Positions 1 to 13,203 of a stretch of DNA of 64,000 nt are shown one piece after another. The DNA comes from Xylona heveae TC161. Its lineage: Eukaryota; Ascomycota; Xylonomycetes; Xylonales; Xylonaceae. The first letter of the stretch is position 1. Each line of letters opens with the position of its first letter. The DNA is taken from assembly GCF_001619985.1 (NCBI RefSeq), contig NW_017264195.1:1550001-1614000 (forward strand), written 5' to 3'. The notes beneath the pieces are model-generated. The model did not search any database. It saw only the letters and a program-made list of their open reading frames with translations, and was not told the DNA's origin. Both the position numbers and the translations under genes were made by a program.

Positions 1-1597
1 TTAAGGCTCGTATGCCCGGTCCCCGGAAATAAGAAAATACTACAGTGCTGTAAACCAAACTGCCACGTGCGTGCAGGGATAAAGGAGCAGACTAGAGTTT
101 CATCATCAAGACTAGGGGAATTTTCCACGTGGGTGATGGGTGATGTGGGGACAGGCCGTGTTAAATTTAGCACAGCCACGTGGGGTCTAGAACTTCAGTT
201 CTATACCGTTGGTCTATATTCACCATGTGAAAGAGAGATTTCTGTTCATTCACACAATCATGTAGGCAGTCATTGAGGGAAAAACGTGCATGTGCATTCA
301 CGGTTTAATGAATTATATCCTGGGCCACCTACGCTGGGACTTGGGAGTAGGACTATGGACTACGAATCAACGAATATAAGTGTAAGAAGTATCTTACGCA
401 GTAGAAAGATCTCTTTCTTTAGGAAGGGGAAGAGAGACTAGGAAAATAGGGGCTATAAGAAAATAATTCACTGACTAAACGCTGAGCAGCAATGGAAAGG
501 ATGTATAGATTTAGCAAGGTTGCGCATTGCACTATACAGGTAACATATTGCTCAATATCTGAAATCCGAAAAGACGGTCCTTGGCTGGCAGTTTTATTCA
601 GGATAAAGAGACCCGAGATATCAAGGGAAGAATAGGTTTTCTTTCTTCTGCAAGCCGGCCGTCTCCATATTTTTCAATAAGAAAAAGGAGGAAAAAGCTC
701 ACTGCCGCTGGGAATAACAGGACGATGCAATAATGTGACAATGTGACGTGTGACTACTATTGTTACATTCATCGACAGCGCATGATGCACATGCGTGCGG
801 GGATGTTGAGCAGGATTTCTATTGACGATGAGTAAGACAATAGGGCAGAAGGAATGAATATGTAAAGTCCGAAAGCGGAGGAAGCTGCAAGACGCAGAAA
901 ACAGGGAACAATACCACCATTCAAGGAATTGAAGAATAAGATACATCGTCACTTCAAATTCGTCAACTCGGCTACAACCTCTTCGATCCTTTCATCTCTT
1001 CTTTGCTGCTATTAGCTCTCGGGTGCTCATCTCTTTCGTAGCTTCGAGAGTCCACGGGTTCCGTAATGATTGCTGCTTTTGCCTTTGCATTTTCTTTTTG
1101 CCTTTAACTTGGTTTTCTTCTCTATCTTCCAATCTTCAGCGCTTTTCCTTTTCGTCGTCTGGTATACCTGGACTTCAGAGCGAGTCCGGGACCCAATTCA
1201 TCCCAGCCTAGGGACATCGTTGGCTTAGAAAATCGCTTCAACGTTTCTTGCTTTGCTTCACTTTGCCTATTTTGCTTGCTCTTCCGTGTTTATCGACATT
1301 ACCTCGCTCGGGATATCTATTTTTGCAATACACGTTAGCTCTTGTGAAGAGTGGAGGTGAGTAGACAGCTTCACTATCATTGACCCCTGGAGCAGATCAT
1401 GACAGACAGTGACGCAGGAAATTGAATTTTTTCTGTGCTTCAATAAGAGCAAGAATTGAATCATACTCGGTGAGTTCCAATCCTTTTATTTCTTGGAACA
1501 AAACTATCCCCCAGCAGCTGGTTTGGCCGCTTTCTTTCATCCCATTCTTGGCATCACATACGAACCGGGAAAGACCGTTTCTGATCAAGCGTTGTCC
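1..1597. other. Non-coding upstream region and leader of the F-box gene
   Basis: I see no convincing gene here. The last 600 bases (about 960-1500) are rich in C and T on the + strand, as is usual for fungal 5' leaders, and lead into the F-box gene. A consensus donor (GTGAGT at about 1471) and a CCCCAG-CAG stretch near 1510-1516 could bound a short leader intron. The only upstream ATG noticed nearby (about 1399) closes after a few codons. The first 900 bases contain only short, unremarkable reading frames. Confidence 0.5.
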
Positions 1598-3627
1598 ATG
1601 ATGGCCCTTTGCCCGAGGGATCTGCTTTTCCCGTCCCTCGACAGTGAGCTGTGGCTCGCTGCGTTTGGGGAATACGCCGAAGAATGTCCGAGATTGAATG
1701 AATCTGACTATCTAACCCCTCAAATAGAAGATATGGATTCCATAATGGACACCTCCGAAGATGGTGGCACGGCTACTGCCTGCTTTTTGAAGCATATGCC
1801 GGTGGAGATTTTTTTTAAGATTGCATCTGAACTACCCGCAGTCAGCGTAGTAGACCTCGCCAATACTTGCAAGACGTTCAAAGAATATCTCTCGTTCAGA
1901 CACGGGAATAGGGTTTGGTATGATGTGCTCCCAGCGCGGCTTTTCACTGCCGAGGAATGCTTCCAGGATGAGGCCGAACTTGAAATGGCTAGGTGGACGC
2001 GATATTATGCCATCCATGAGAACTCAATCAACAACCAAGATTCTTATTCTCTGTAAGTCTTTGGTGATTCCAGCTCATGCATAGATCACGTCCTTTGCTA
2101 AACCCTCAATTCGCAGTGAAAAAATGACCATGCACGCGAATTGGGAACTGGGAGACATAACCGAACCATCTTCCCCTACTGCTCGGGAAATTTTCAAGCA
2201 CACTCTTTTAATGCAGTCTGCTTCAAGCCGGGTTGGACTTGCGGCGCAAATTTCCAGTTTCGGATTTCAATTTGATCGACCAACGAACCGTCTGCTAGGT
2301 GGCCCGTACGATCCGTTTTTCAATTACCAACGTGAAATCATTGGACATTTGAATATGCGATCCCGATGTTTCATCTGCTTTACCCACAAGGATGCGAGAG
2401 CGAAGGCGGTAAAGGATTGGCGCTGGGGCATGCTCTGGTGTACCGAATGTTTGAAGCAATACACGATAAGTAAGTTGACCCAAAGGAGAGTAAAGCCCCC
2501 GTTCGCACCGAAAATAAGGCTGACTCTGCTTCGACACTGAAGCACTTGCCGCCCTCCGGTCCATAGTAGGAGAGCTTCCGCTATTGCTTAGCCTAATGAA
2601 TAAGCCGTATTACCGAAACAACTCGACGCGGCCGAACGCGATATTCTTTCGTCCAGAAATCGACTGCATTCTCAAGGGCATGACAGGGTATGACGCCACT
2701 ACCAACATTCTTCTCGAAAAGAAGGAGCAGTTTTTCTTGACCAATATGCGGCTAGAACACTCTGAACTTGAGAGTCGTCGTCGCCTGGTTCGCCTCGAGA
2801 TTGTTTATGTGGCCGAGAGATTGTGGGAAGGGGACGACCCGTATCCTGAGGTCCGACCGGATCCGGTGACGGGAGAAATGGTCCTCTATCGTGACCCCAA
2901 AGTACCCCAACCTGGTGTTTTTCGAATTTATCGCGAACGCTTCGCACCGACTGATAAGCTCAGGCATTTCCTATTCCCATGCTCCGCATTAGCGCACGAG
3001 CCTTCAAAGCTGCCCTATTCCGCCGCACGTGGTTGGCTGTTCGACCCAACCCTGAGGCTCCGCAGCACTGAGGACTTTGCGAAGCTAGGAAAGCATTGGT
3101 ACATAAACACCGCATTGTTCATGTTGAACAGACTGATCGATTTTCGCCATGAATGTTATTACATGAAAGGACGTGGCGGTTTCGTGACCGGCTGGGTCGA
3201 GGCTGCCAAAGATTGGCACCTAAAACGTCTCGAAAACGAACTAGTTTCTGGTGCGACATTCAGACTTGAGAAGTTGAGCAATGGTCAGAGGGAACACAAA
3301 CTTCACTATAACCTTTTCAAAGTTATGGACAGGCTCGGCCTTGAACCCAACGACCAGTGCAGAGTCCCCGCCGTGCCTCGACGGCCTGAGTTTTCAGATA
3401 ATCTCAGTGATGAGGATTTCCTCCAGCTCGATGAAGCAGCCCTTGTGGCACAAGGCAAGCGGGCACTACAGATCAAACAGTTTGAAAAGGTTATCAGGTA
3501 CAGCTGTACTCGATGTCCTGAAACTGGCGGATTGTATTATCCAATCGGCTTCGAAGGCCTGATCGAGCACATGAGAATCGGCCATGCCACACTCTTCTGG
3601 GAGGGCTGCTTCCATTCTGTTGGTTAA
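1598..3627 (+). CDS. F-box protein with C-terminal C2H2-like segment
   Basis: Three exons: 1598-2052, 2117-2469 and about 2543 (or 2567) to 3627, giving about 620-630 residues. The start is the first ATG of the open frame (Met-Met-Ala-Leu); the frame is open further upstream but without an ATG. An F-box-like segment lies at about residues 65-105, with the pattern LKHMPVEIFFKIASEL then DLANTCKTFKEYL, which in this family binds Skp1 and recruits substrates to an SCF ubiquitin ligase. The C terminus has Cys-x2-Cys followed by His-x4-His (CTRC ... HMRIGH), a possible C2H2 finger. The middle part is unknown to me. Both acceptors of the second intron (AG ending at 2542 or 2566) keep the frame. The substrate cannot be inferred. 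Confidence 0.72.
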
Positions 3628-5884
3628 ATGCCTGAACCTGCGGCAAATATCCTCTTTTGGCCGCCACCAACGGAAGAAGGACTCTGATTCCTTGTTTATT
3701 CCCAACCTGTCAGTTGCTGTCAACACCATCGTTGTCCTTTCGCCGGAATTGGACAACTAGAATCGTCTCAAGTTCAGGCAGATGAACCTATTTGCGAAGA
3801 TTAGTCAGATGCAATGCGAACAGATGAGCCGATTGCTTCATAAGGGTGATAGGTAAGACGTGGACGATCTATCTCCTGTCATCAGAAGTGTTTCAAAATC
3901 TCAGTTGTTCGCATATTTTATGTTGCTCATATTTGCTTTTTTTCTTTTGTGTGTGCTCACTCTCAAAGCTTAAAATTTTCAGCTCTGAGATCTACCGCGA
4001 TCAAGATGGTTGTTGACGCACTCAATACGATCTTCGGTATCTCGGCTTCAAGACTCCTTTCTTGCTCTGATATCAGTTTTCACTCATCTAGCTTCCTTTG
4101 CTCAAAAGTCTTTTGTGCCCCTTGCAATTCGGCGAATGCTGGAGCAAACCAGGCTGAGTTTCATTTCTTTTTTTGCTTCAAGATGGATTTTGGGAAAAGC
4201 TGTCGCAGTCTTCAGTTTCCGCTTTCTTTGTTTTGTCAGTCTCCGAGCGCTCAGGAACATCACGCTATTAACTTTTTATTATTCATTTCTTTCCTTTTGT
4301 GATTGTTTTATCTTCGTTTCCAATCTTTGTTCACCTCTTCGTGTTCTTCATGTTCTTTGTTGGAATGGCACGTGGCCATGTAGTCTGCAAGAAAAGACGC
4401 CATCATTATGGAATTGATCCATTATGCAGATTAGCTTCAAATTAAATTGATTATCGTTCTTTCTACCATGAAAATGGTTCCCAGGACAATCATAAAGCAA
4501 CGCCCTTGGAGGGCACGAGAGAATCCCGTACAATAGTCACGACCAAAGGACGCGTTGTTTGGAATTGAAAGTGTTGCTCAGCGAGTCGGCCAGCGGACAC
4601 CAATAATCATCTTTGACCAATGATCTTTGGTACCGCGAATAAGCGCACCTTTCAGCATGAGAGATCAGGGAAATGAGATTGATTACGTAAGAATGAAACG
4701 AGATTGGCTGTTGCTGTTGATTTGGCAGCCGAGATTATTTCGGGTGCCTGAGGACATATTACTCAATACGGCCTAGCTTTCCATTCGGACACTCCACGCT
4801 GGAAGAAAGGAAAATGGTGAGACTCTCTCACTACTCAATTAGTGACATGGTTTACTGCGGGAAAAAGTATGCAAGCGTATGTATTTTGTATCGGCTCCTG
4901 TAACAAGCACCTCCTCATCCTTTGTCATACTATCGTGGATCATTATGAATTACGTATAAAAGTAGATTTATCCTTCTCTTTGCCTAATTGATCAGGGAAG
5001 ACTACGATGAACATTTGATTCCTTGATAAAGTCTTTTCAGTTGACTCGCAATGGTCCTCAATCTCCAACTGCCAGCAGCCCATGCACGCTAGCAAGGCAC
5101 TACCTGGGCACTAAAACCTCCACCCTGGGCCCTCTCCTTGCCATGCCGGCTGCTAATTGGTAAAGAAGGAAATTTCATGGTCTGCGCTGCTGGTGTTACT
5201 GCTCCTCTTACGACGACTACCACTGCTACAATACGGGTACCTCACAGAGTACTCCAACAGCACTACCTCCACACTTCTCTTACCTGCTTCTCATATTTTG
5301 AAATTATTATTTTATTATTATGCTGGTCTTTTGGCCCTAAACTTTGATCCCACGTTTGGCTCTTTCCCGCTCAGTCAAACATTGTCGGGTCCCGGTACTT
5401 TGTACGATAACTGTGAATCCACCTCAAATCAACGGTTCGTACTTGGGTACCACCACCTTCAGCTCGGGGTTCTACGCCAATCGTCTTCTCTTGACCGCCT
5501 CCTTTGACCTGATTGATTCGGTGGGTAAGCAAATTCCCTCCCATTGTCGCGCTTTTGGTCCGCACATTTGAACGTGTTTCGGCGCATTTTACCTTGTCGC
5601 GGCCGGCTGCCTTGGACCCTTTCTTCAAACGTCAGAACTTCTTTAGTTATCACCATCATCAGATCTCATCCTATGCCGCTTACATGCTAAACCACGCTTT
5701 CCAGCCGCATCCCGTTACAGGTTGATCTCGCACTTCTTGTGCCCAAATGTCTATCTAATTTATGCCTGATCGCCCGACACCTCTCGATTCACCCAACGAA
5801 AGCATACTCGCCATCCGGATATATGCCGATCGAGTGAAATGAAATAGACTGTGCTCAAGAGACTCTCCTCCAGCCTCATCCGAA
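3628..5884. other. Intergenic region, probable long leader/promoter of HMG-CoA reductase
   Basis: This 2.2 kb stretch has no supported gene. The short hydrophobic frames at 3949-4417 come from a T-rich tract rather than coding sequence. The last 700 bases (5130-5884) are C/T-rich on the + strand, typical of a fungal promoter or leader. No sterol-responsive element could be assigned with confidence; GATCCCACGT near 5345 resembles only part of an SREBP site. Confidence 0.5.
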
Positions 5885-8800
5885 ATGATTGGAGCATCAC
5901 TTCTGCCTGCCCGCTTCCGCAAGACGGATTCGGGCAAATCCACACCCCCAAGCTGGTTCAATCGAAAAGTCACCTCCATTGTCGAATCGCTCTCTGGAAG
6001 AGCATGTACGCACCCGATTCATACCATTGTCTTCGTCGCCTTGTTGGCGAGCACCACCTACATTGGACTTTTGGAAGGAAGTTTATTTGATCACATCCCT
6101 TCGTCGAACCACCTACCTAGGAGAGCTGATTTGCCCTCCCTCCTCGAAGGCAGTCGTGTGGTGAGAGCAGGCGAAGATACCGCTTGGAAATGGCAGATTG
6201 AAGACCAGGGCTTTGGAACAACTGACAATGAAGTATGTCGTTATGAATCACCTTCATCATGGGTACTCAACTCAACGCTGACAATTTGTTCAGACTATGC
6301 GCCATCTGGCCGTGTCGACACTCGTCTTCCCAGGCTCCTTGTCTGCAAGATCCGCACAGACCGCGCCGCTCGCGCATGAAGTCCATCTTCCCAATAACTC
6401 CTCCGCCAAACTCTTACCGACTACGCTGAATCCACTATCGCCTTTGTCACAAGATTCAACATTGGCCTTTTTCATGCCTTACGATGAAGCGTCGGCTTTC
6501 TTGAGTGCTGTCCAGGAGATTCCTGACCCCGCGAGTGGTCTGTCGGAGACTAGGGAACAAGACCCGGCCACAGAAGAGAAGAGATGGATTATGAGGGCGG
6601 CTAGAGGCGACGCAAACGCTCCCCAATGGACACTTCGTCGAAGGGTGTCGAACGCTTGGAATGAATTTGTTGATCTTCTCAAGGTAAAGAAGCAGCCTCT
6701 TCTCCTCGCACGCAAACAATGGCACAAGCTAATTCAACCTCCACTTTCTAGAACGCGGATTCTCTCGACATTTTTATTGTAACCTTGGGTTACATACTGA
6801 TGCACCTGACTTTTGTGTCACTCTTCTTGTCCATGCGAAGAATGGGCTCCAACTTCTGGCTAGCCGCCACTGTCCTTTGTTCCTCCGTCTTCGCGTTCCT
6901 TTTTGGATTGACCGTGACCACTAAGCTTGGTGTCCCCATGAATATGGTTCTCCTTTCCGAAGGTCTACCGTTCCTCGTCATTACAATCGGCTTCGAGAAG
7001 CCTATTCTTCTGACAAAGGCCGTCCTTTCTGCTTCCCTTAATGCTAGGCGCCACGCGCCTCAGTCGGACAATGCTTCACGCAGTCAGGGCGATTACTCGC
7101 CCAACTCGATCCTCTACGCAGTCCAAATTGCCGTCAAAGACAAGGGTTTTGAAATCGTCCGGGATTACTTCGTCGAGATTGTCATCTTGATTGGCGGTGC
7201 CGTTTCGGGAGTCCAGGGTGGTCTGCGTCAATTCTGCTTCCTTGCCGCATGGATCCTAGCTTTCGACTGTCTTCTGCTCTTTACCTTCTACACTGCCATT
7301 CTCTGCATCAAGCTTGAGATCAATCGTATCAAGCGCCATGTGGCTCTGCGAAAGGCGCTAGAGGATGACGGGGTCAGTCGAAAAGTTGCCGAGAATGTCG
7401 CCTCCAGCAACGACTGGCCTAGATTCAAGAGCGGCACCGACGAGGACCGGCCGTCTTCCACATTCGAAGGTTTCTCAATTTTCGGACGCAAAGTGAAAGA
7501 CAGCAGCGTGCCAACCTTCAAGGTCCTTATGGTTTCTGGATTCGTCTTGATTAACATACTTAACCTCTGTACGATACCCTTCCGCGCAACCCATCAAAAT
7601 GGGTCGCCACCGACGGTTTCTGGCCTTTCCAGTGTGGTTATCCCTCCCCCAATGGATCCATTCAAGGTTGCCGGCAATGGATTACACGCCCTTCTCAAAG
7701 CTGCCAAGGTTCAGAAGATTACTACTGTTGTCACCGTTCTCCCCCCCATAAAGTATGCCCTCGAATATCCCTCTGTTCATTATGCGCCATCAGAGGGACC
7801 TAGTGCCTCGATTTTGGAAATTGAGTATGCCGACCAGTTCCTCGACTCTGTCGGCGGCAGAATTATGAGCAGCGTTCTGAAGAGCCTCGAGAGTCCTCTC
7901 CTTAGCAAATGGATTATCCTGGCCCTGGCCATGAGCCTTTTCATGAACGGTTACCTCTTTAACGCTGCTCGATGGAGCTTCAAAGATCTTTCCGACACCA
8001 GTGGCGTCGATGGCACGACTAGACGCCCAGCCGCTCGGCAATTGCCTCTTGCACCTGTCGATACTTCGGACAAGGCTGCAATCGACCATCACACGAACGG
8101 CAAAGCTATATCGTCGACGGAAACAATCGTCGGTGAGCAGGCTAGTGAGGCCCAGCCTTCAGGGGATGCCCGAACGTTTGAAGAATGCGATCAGATGGTC
8201 AAGGACAAGAAAGCGATGCTACTGACCGACGCAGAGTTGGTGGAGTTGTCACTCAAAGGGAAAATTCCGGGCTATGCCCTGGAGAAAACTCTGGGCGACA
8301 AGACTCGTGCTGTCAAGGTCCGTAGAATGGTTGTCTCACGCACACCGTCTACAATGGAGACCACTGCTCTCCTTGCCCAGTCCCTTCTACCCTATGAGAA
8401 CTACAACTATGATCTCGTTCACGGAGCATGTTGCGAAAACGTCATTGGCTATATGCCTTTGCCTGTTGGCATTGCTGGCCCAGTATTCATTGATGGCCGG
8501 AGTTACTTCCTTCCGATGGCAACTACTGAGGGTGTTTTGGTAGCTAGTACTAGCCGTGGCTGCAAAGCTATCAATGCAGGCGGCGGAGCATTTACCGTCC
8601 TCACTGGAGATGGCATGACACGTGGTCCCTGCATAGGATTTCCGACGGTGTCGCGCGCTGGAGAAGCAAAGCTCTGGATCGACTCGGAGGAGGGCCAAAA
8701 TGTCATGAGAAAGGCTTTCAATTCTACTAGTCGTTTTGCGCGTCTTCAGTCGATGAAGACTGCTCTCGCAGGAACTTATCTCTATATCCGTTTCAAGACT

Positions 8801-9654
8801 ACGACAGGAGATGCTATGGGTATGAATATGATCTCAAAGGGTGTCGAAAATGCTTTGGCAGTTATGTCCAAGGAAAGCGGATTTGACGATATGTCAATCA
8901 TATCAGTTTCTGGTAATTTCTGTATCGACAAGAAGCCGGCCGCTATCAACTGGGTTGATGGCAGAGGCAAGAGCGTCGTTGCTGAAGCCATCATCCCCGG
9001 CGATGTGGTCAAAAGCGTTCTCAAGAGTGACGTCGACGCTCTGGTCGAGCTGAATATCAGCAAAAACCTGATTGGAAGTGCTATGGCAGGTAGCATTGGT
9101 GGGTTCAACGCGCACGCAGCGAACATTGTCACTGCTATCTTCCTCGCTACTGGCCAAGACCCAGCTCAAAACGTTGAGAGTAGTAATTGTATTACTGTCA
9201 TGAAGAAGTGAGCTTGAACCCATTTTCCCCATTTTCCTCCCTTGACCTTTGTCAACACAAGCTAACGCTCTACTCTAGCCTCAATGGAAATCTTCAAATA
9301 AGCGTTTCGATGCCCTCGATTGAGGTCGGTACCATCGGTGGTGGAACTGTTCTTGAGCCCCAAAGCGCTATGCTTGACCTTCTTGGCGTCCGGGGCTCGC
9401 ATCCCATCAACCCGGGCGACAATGCCCGGCAACTTGCTCGGATTGTGGCTGCTGGTGTACTCGCCGGCGAGCTCAGCTTGTGCAGCGCTCTCGCTGCTGG
9501 CCATCTTGTGAAAAGTCACATGGCGCATAACCGAAGTGCGGCTCCTTCGCGGGCTGCGACGCCAGTCAGCGCTGCAATCAGGGAAATGCCTGGCGGCATT
9601 GGCCGCTCTGCTGCCTTGGCTCTCACGGCTGCTCGGAAACCAGAAGGAAGATAA
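5885..9654 (+). CDS. hmg1: HMG-CoA reductase (3-hydroxy-3-methylglutaryl-CoA reductase, NADPH)
   Basis: The enzyme reduces HMG-CoA to mevalonate with 2 NADPH, the committed step of the sterol/isoprenoid pathway, and sits in the ER membrane. Four exons: 5885-6232, 6294-6683, 6752-9207 and 9279-9654, giving 1189 residues, a normal fungal length. The N-terminal half holds a transmembrane region; a sterol-sensing-type segment begins near residue 248 ([19 protein letters not shown]). The catalytic domain starts at about residue 740. It shows the class I signatures: [16 protein letters not shown] (catalytic Glu, about 808), the TTEG...STSRGCKA stretch, DAMGMNM (about 933), DKKPAAINW (catalytic Lys, about 973), GTIGGGT (about 1082) and [11 protein letters not shown] (catalytic His, about 1141). 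All catalytic residues are present. No secondary-metabolite genes flank it, so it looks like the primary-metabolism copy. Confidence 0.97.
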
Positions 9655-11718
9655 CAGGTTAATTATTTTATTCCACTGTTATTCTCCGTTCTCTTTCCAG
9701 CCTTTTTCAATTACCACTGTCTAAAGAGGAGTTGCGGGTAAAGAGGACTTTAGCTTCACAGCTTTGTGGCTCCAATGAGCTTTCCCCAATGAGCACATAT
9801 GTTCGCACTGCCAATGTGGCCGTGTGCTTGATTTATATCTTGCATATTTTAATTGTCTTTTCACTTTGTAATATATGCGCATATGGCCCTGGCAGCTCAT
9901 CTGAGTTTGTCATTGTCGGTGTTTCAAAAGAAAACAAAAGCTCACTGGCATTGGGGAAGGGTAACCTTGTCTTCTATTTCATATACTTTTACTTCACTGC
10001 ACATATTTATTGCATGTCCAATGTTTCTCATGTTCGTCTCTGTTCCGACAACACAGTCATTTATGGAGAATTTTGCAGTCGAATATTTAATCATGTAGCG
10101 GGGAGCTGATCAGTTCACAAGAAATGTGAAGGTAATGAAAGGAAACTTATTCATATCTTCGATTGTCCTGGTCTTGACGCTTGACACTTTTTATGCTAGA
10201 GCCTTAAAATTGGGCCGGGATTCAAGGGCAATACCTTGGCATATAAATACATGCAATAAGTGCAATTGATGCATTGTCCTTCATCTATTCAACCTGTAGA
10301 CGCCAGGGGTATGAGGTGGAGAGTGAAACGCGACCACTCTGCTTGCTTGATGAGATGGACCAATCAGCAAGCGAGGAACGTTGAGCGCGTAGTTGAGACT
10401 TCAAGCCTCGAGAGCCCTAATATGTTAGACATCACCGCTGTCAGTCCTCGCCGACGGTCTGGATTTAAGAAATTAAGCTGCAGGTCCTGGCGCTACTTGC
10501 AACAGTAATATTGACTGTTGCACAGAGAGCGCATGTGCGACGATGATGTTCCGACTATTGACGTGACCAGACGTTTCTTCAGCCAACTTCTGTACAAAGC
10601 GAACTAGCCAACCTTATGGTTGCTTCACATGCATGCAGGAATCGATGTCGTCCTGTTTCCTCCGGGAAAGTACTAGAAGGCAGAGTAACAGGTTGATCTG
10701 CAAGCAAGTTTTACGTATTCTATTCTCAGACGGCTTGTGATGAGGCTTCGCTTCGTTTGTAAGGGGTGATTTTCCAGTTACCAGCTCTTGGAATGAGTTG
10801 ATATATTTTCAAGGTATTATGAATACTTTCGACTCGAGACGCTGACGCCTCCGTGTGGGTCTACCGTTTTGCTTCAGTTTATCGGTGTCACGACAAGAGC
10901 AGCAACAATTTAAGTATTGCAATCTGGGCGGCTGTTATTCATGGGCATTGTTTGACACTCGCGCCATGGGACGTTTGACGCCATGCTTGAAGCTTGGGCG
11001 CTGTATCATGCGACAGAGGGGAGAATCACAGCATCTCAGGAACTGACCCTCACTTGCGCTTTATTGGTCAGAGGGTGGGCTGTTCTCCTCGATAACATTG
11101 CGTACTGTCTCGGATCATCTGGATGAACAAGGTCTGCTGTCTCGAAAGCATTCACTTTTGCCGCGTACCACCATATTCGAAAGGTGATATAGAATATGCC
11201 ATTCCCTAACCGGCAAAAGTCGTTTCTGTCTCGTTCAAGTCAGGCCTGACTGTCGCCATACTAGACAATTGACCTGTTCATTGTTTTGGGCCCTTGTGCA
11301 CTAACCCCACTAACTGCATTCATTTTGGGCAGACAATGGCCGGACATATAGGAAGTTGTTCCCACTCTTTTCAATGCCATTGTTCAATAACAACCTCCTG
11401 TTATTGACTGTCTTTTCATTTTAGTCATCTTGACTGTTTACTTTTTGTTCAATATCATTTCCCTTCACTACGCTGAGCGTATCGAGGAAAGCGAGAATAG
11501 ATTTATACCATAAAGTTCCTGCCATCGCTGGCTTCTCTTGCATTTTCCCCCTCTTCATATCCAAATCCATTTCGTTAAAAGCTATCAGTCAGTTACCCAC
11601 CGTTTTTTTTCACGTCGTCCCTCGCAGGTTCGAGAGACAGAAATTTTCGATTTATTTCGCCTCCTCTATATTGACTCTGCTTGTTTATTCCTTTCCTCTC
11701 TACGTTCTCGCAGCAGTC
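9655..11718. other. Intergenic region, HMGR 3' flank and promoter of the secreted-protein gene
   Basis: No supported gene in these 2 kb. Short frames (for example 9732-10109 and 10260-10508) lack family resemblance and coding-like composition. A TATA-like TATAAAT lies near 10240. The last 250 bases before 11719 are C/T-rich on the + strand, as expected of the leader of the next gene. Confidence 0.5.
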
Positions 11719-13203
11719 ATGCATTTCTTCTCGCAACAAAATAGAATTCGAGCAGCCGTGGCTGCGGCAACCCTGGCCGCTTTTGCACGTCATGCCAGTG
11801 CTCATTCTTGGGTGGATCAACTGCGAGTTATCTCCTCCAATGGGAGTTTCACAGGTGATCCAGGTTACATGCGTGGATACGGTCCACGTAACGGCGATGG
11901 TCCTTTTGTCAATCTCTTGCCCCCAGATGGCCGAAGCCCGGTAAACGGCGAGTGGCTCCTCCCTGATGATCTCATGTGCAAGAGCACACAGCAACCCTAC
12001 GACCAGACCGATGGATATCCGAGGCTCAATGCTACTGCCGAAGACTGGATTGCCCTCCGGTATCAGGAGAATGGGCACGTTACTCTGCCTTGGAATCAGC
12101 CTGGCAAGCCGGTAAATCGCGGAACCGTCTATGTCTACGGTACAACGGACCCTCAGCCTGACGACAAATTCCTTTCGATCCACGGCCAATGGACCGCGGA
12201 TGGAAACGGGGGTGACAAGCGTGGTCGATTGCTTGCCATGCAGAATTTTGATGATGGCCAGTGCTATCAGGTGAATAGTGGAGGTATCTCTCAGCAACGC
12301 CAGAAGCAGTTCCCGCACACCACTGCTGCGGCTGGCGCCGACGTTTGGTGCCAAAACAACCTCCAAATTCCCGCCGATGTTCCCGAGGGCGAGCATGCTT
12401 ATACCCTATACTGGGTGTGGGACTGGCCCTGGCTAAATCTGAATAAGTCCGAGATCTATACCAGCTGCATGGACCTTGATATCCTATCAGCCAACGTGCA
12501 GAAGTCTGTCAACGAGCTCGAGATTCAAGTGCAAGATGTTGATAACGGGGCCATCTCCTACCTCGCCACCTCCACCTCCATCCCAAACTCACAGTCAAGT
12601 ATCCCCGCCTATACTGTCAGCACTTCGATCATGACGCCGCTGGTCGTGCCGTGGTATGGCAACAAGAATTCTAACGGGGTAGTCTCTGCGGCTCCTACCA
12701 CTCAGAGCAGCAGTTCTGCGGAAAGCTCCACCCAAGCTGTGGAAAGCTCTTCCCAAGCTGCGCCGTCTTCGACTTCTGCTATGACAACCCAAGCTTTCAT
12801 TTCAACTCCATCGTCGACTTCAATTGCCCTGCAGCATGCGGCCGAGACGTCTCAGACCTCGCCAAGCTTCGTGACCGTAACGAAGTATGCGACCTTCACG
12901 TCGTTGCCATCACCATCAGTTTCGGTTTCAATCTCCGTCTCTACGTCTGTCTCCGTGTCCACCGTTACTGTCACCGAGACTATCTCTCCAATCCCAACTA
13001 CCTCTCCCTCAATTATGATTTCCCCCAACCTTGCTACGACCCCAGTCAAAACTACTACTGCGGCTATTCAAGGAGCAGACAGCAAGCCCTCAGCCTCGAC
13101 CACGATTCAAGGAGCAGTTGGAAAGCGTAACCCAGGTGCGACTCCTAAAGCGGCACCACGAATGAGATTCCTAGTCAAGCCCATTGAAGGGTTCTGGGGC
13201 TAG
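11719..13203 (+). CDS. Secreted DUF7492-type protein, LPMO-like N-terminal His, Ser/Thr-rich tail
   Basis: Single-exon gene of 494 residues from the ATG at 11719. The open frame runs further 5', but this ATG places a signal peptide at residues 1-28 (ending RHASA). Cleavage there would leave His29 as the mature N terminus (HSWVDQL), the arrangement needed for a copper His-brace as in lytic polysaccharide monooxygenases. A conserved domain runs to about residue 265, with RYQENGHVTLP, GTVYVYGTT, DDGQCYQVN and YTLYWVWDWPW, features I associate with the fungal DUF7492 family. The rest is a Ser/Thr/Val-rich, probably O-glycosylated stalk with no GPI signal at its end. An oxidative role on polysaccharide is inference from the N-terminal His and the aromatic/His-rich domain; no assay-based function is known to me. 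Confidence 0.82.
   Translation: MHFFSQQNRIRAAVAAATLAAFARHASAHSWVDQLRVISSNGSFTGDPGYMRGYGPRNGDGPFVNLLPPDGRSPVNGEWLLPDDLMCKSTQQPYDQTDGYPRLNATAEDWIALRYQENGHVTLPWNQPGKPVNRGTVYVYGTTDPQPDDKFLSIHGQWTADGNGGDKRGRLLAMQNFDDGQCYQVNSGGISQQRQKQFPHTTAAAGADVWCQNNLQIPADVPEGEHAYTLYWVWDWPWLNLNKSEIYTSCMDLDILSANVQKSVNELEIQVQDVDNGAISYLATSTSIPNSQSSIPAYTVSTSIMTPLVVPWYGNKNSNGVVSAAPTTQSSSSAESSTQAVESSSQAAPSSTSAMTTQAFISTPSSTSIALQHAAETSQTSPSFVTVTKYATFTSLPSPSVSVSISVSTSVSVSTVTVTETISPIPTTSPSIMISPNLATTPVKTTTAAIQGADSKPSASTTIQGAVGKRNPGATPKAAPRMRFLVKPIEGFWG

Noticed and set aside
3949-4417. Two overlapping 117- and 135-codon frames upstream of HMGR
   Set aside because: They come from a T-rich tract giving Phe/Ser/Leu-rich peptides with no homology that I recognise.
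11593-12396. 267-codon frame opposite the secreted DUF7492-like protein
   Set aside because: No domain and no start context; the + strand frame has a signal peptide and conserved-looking motifs.
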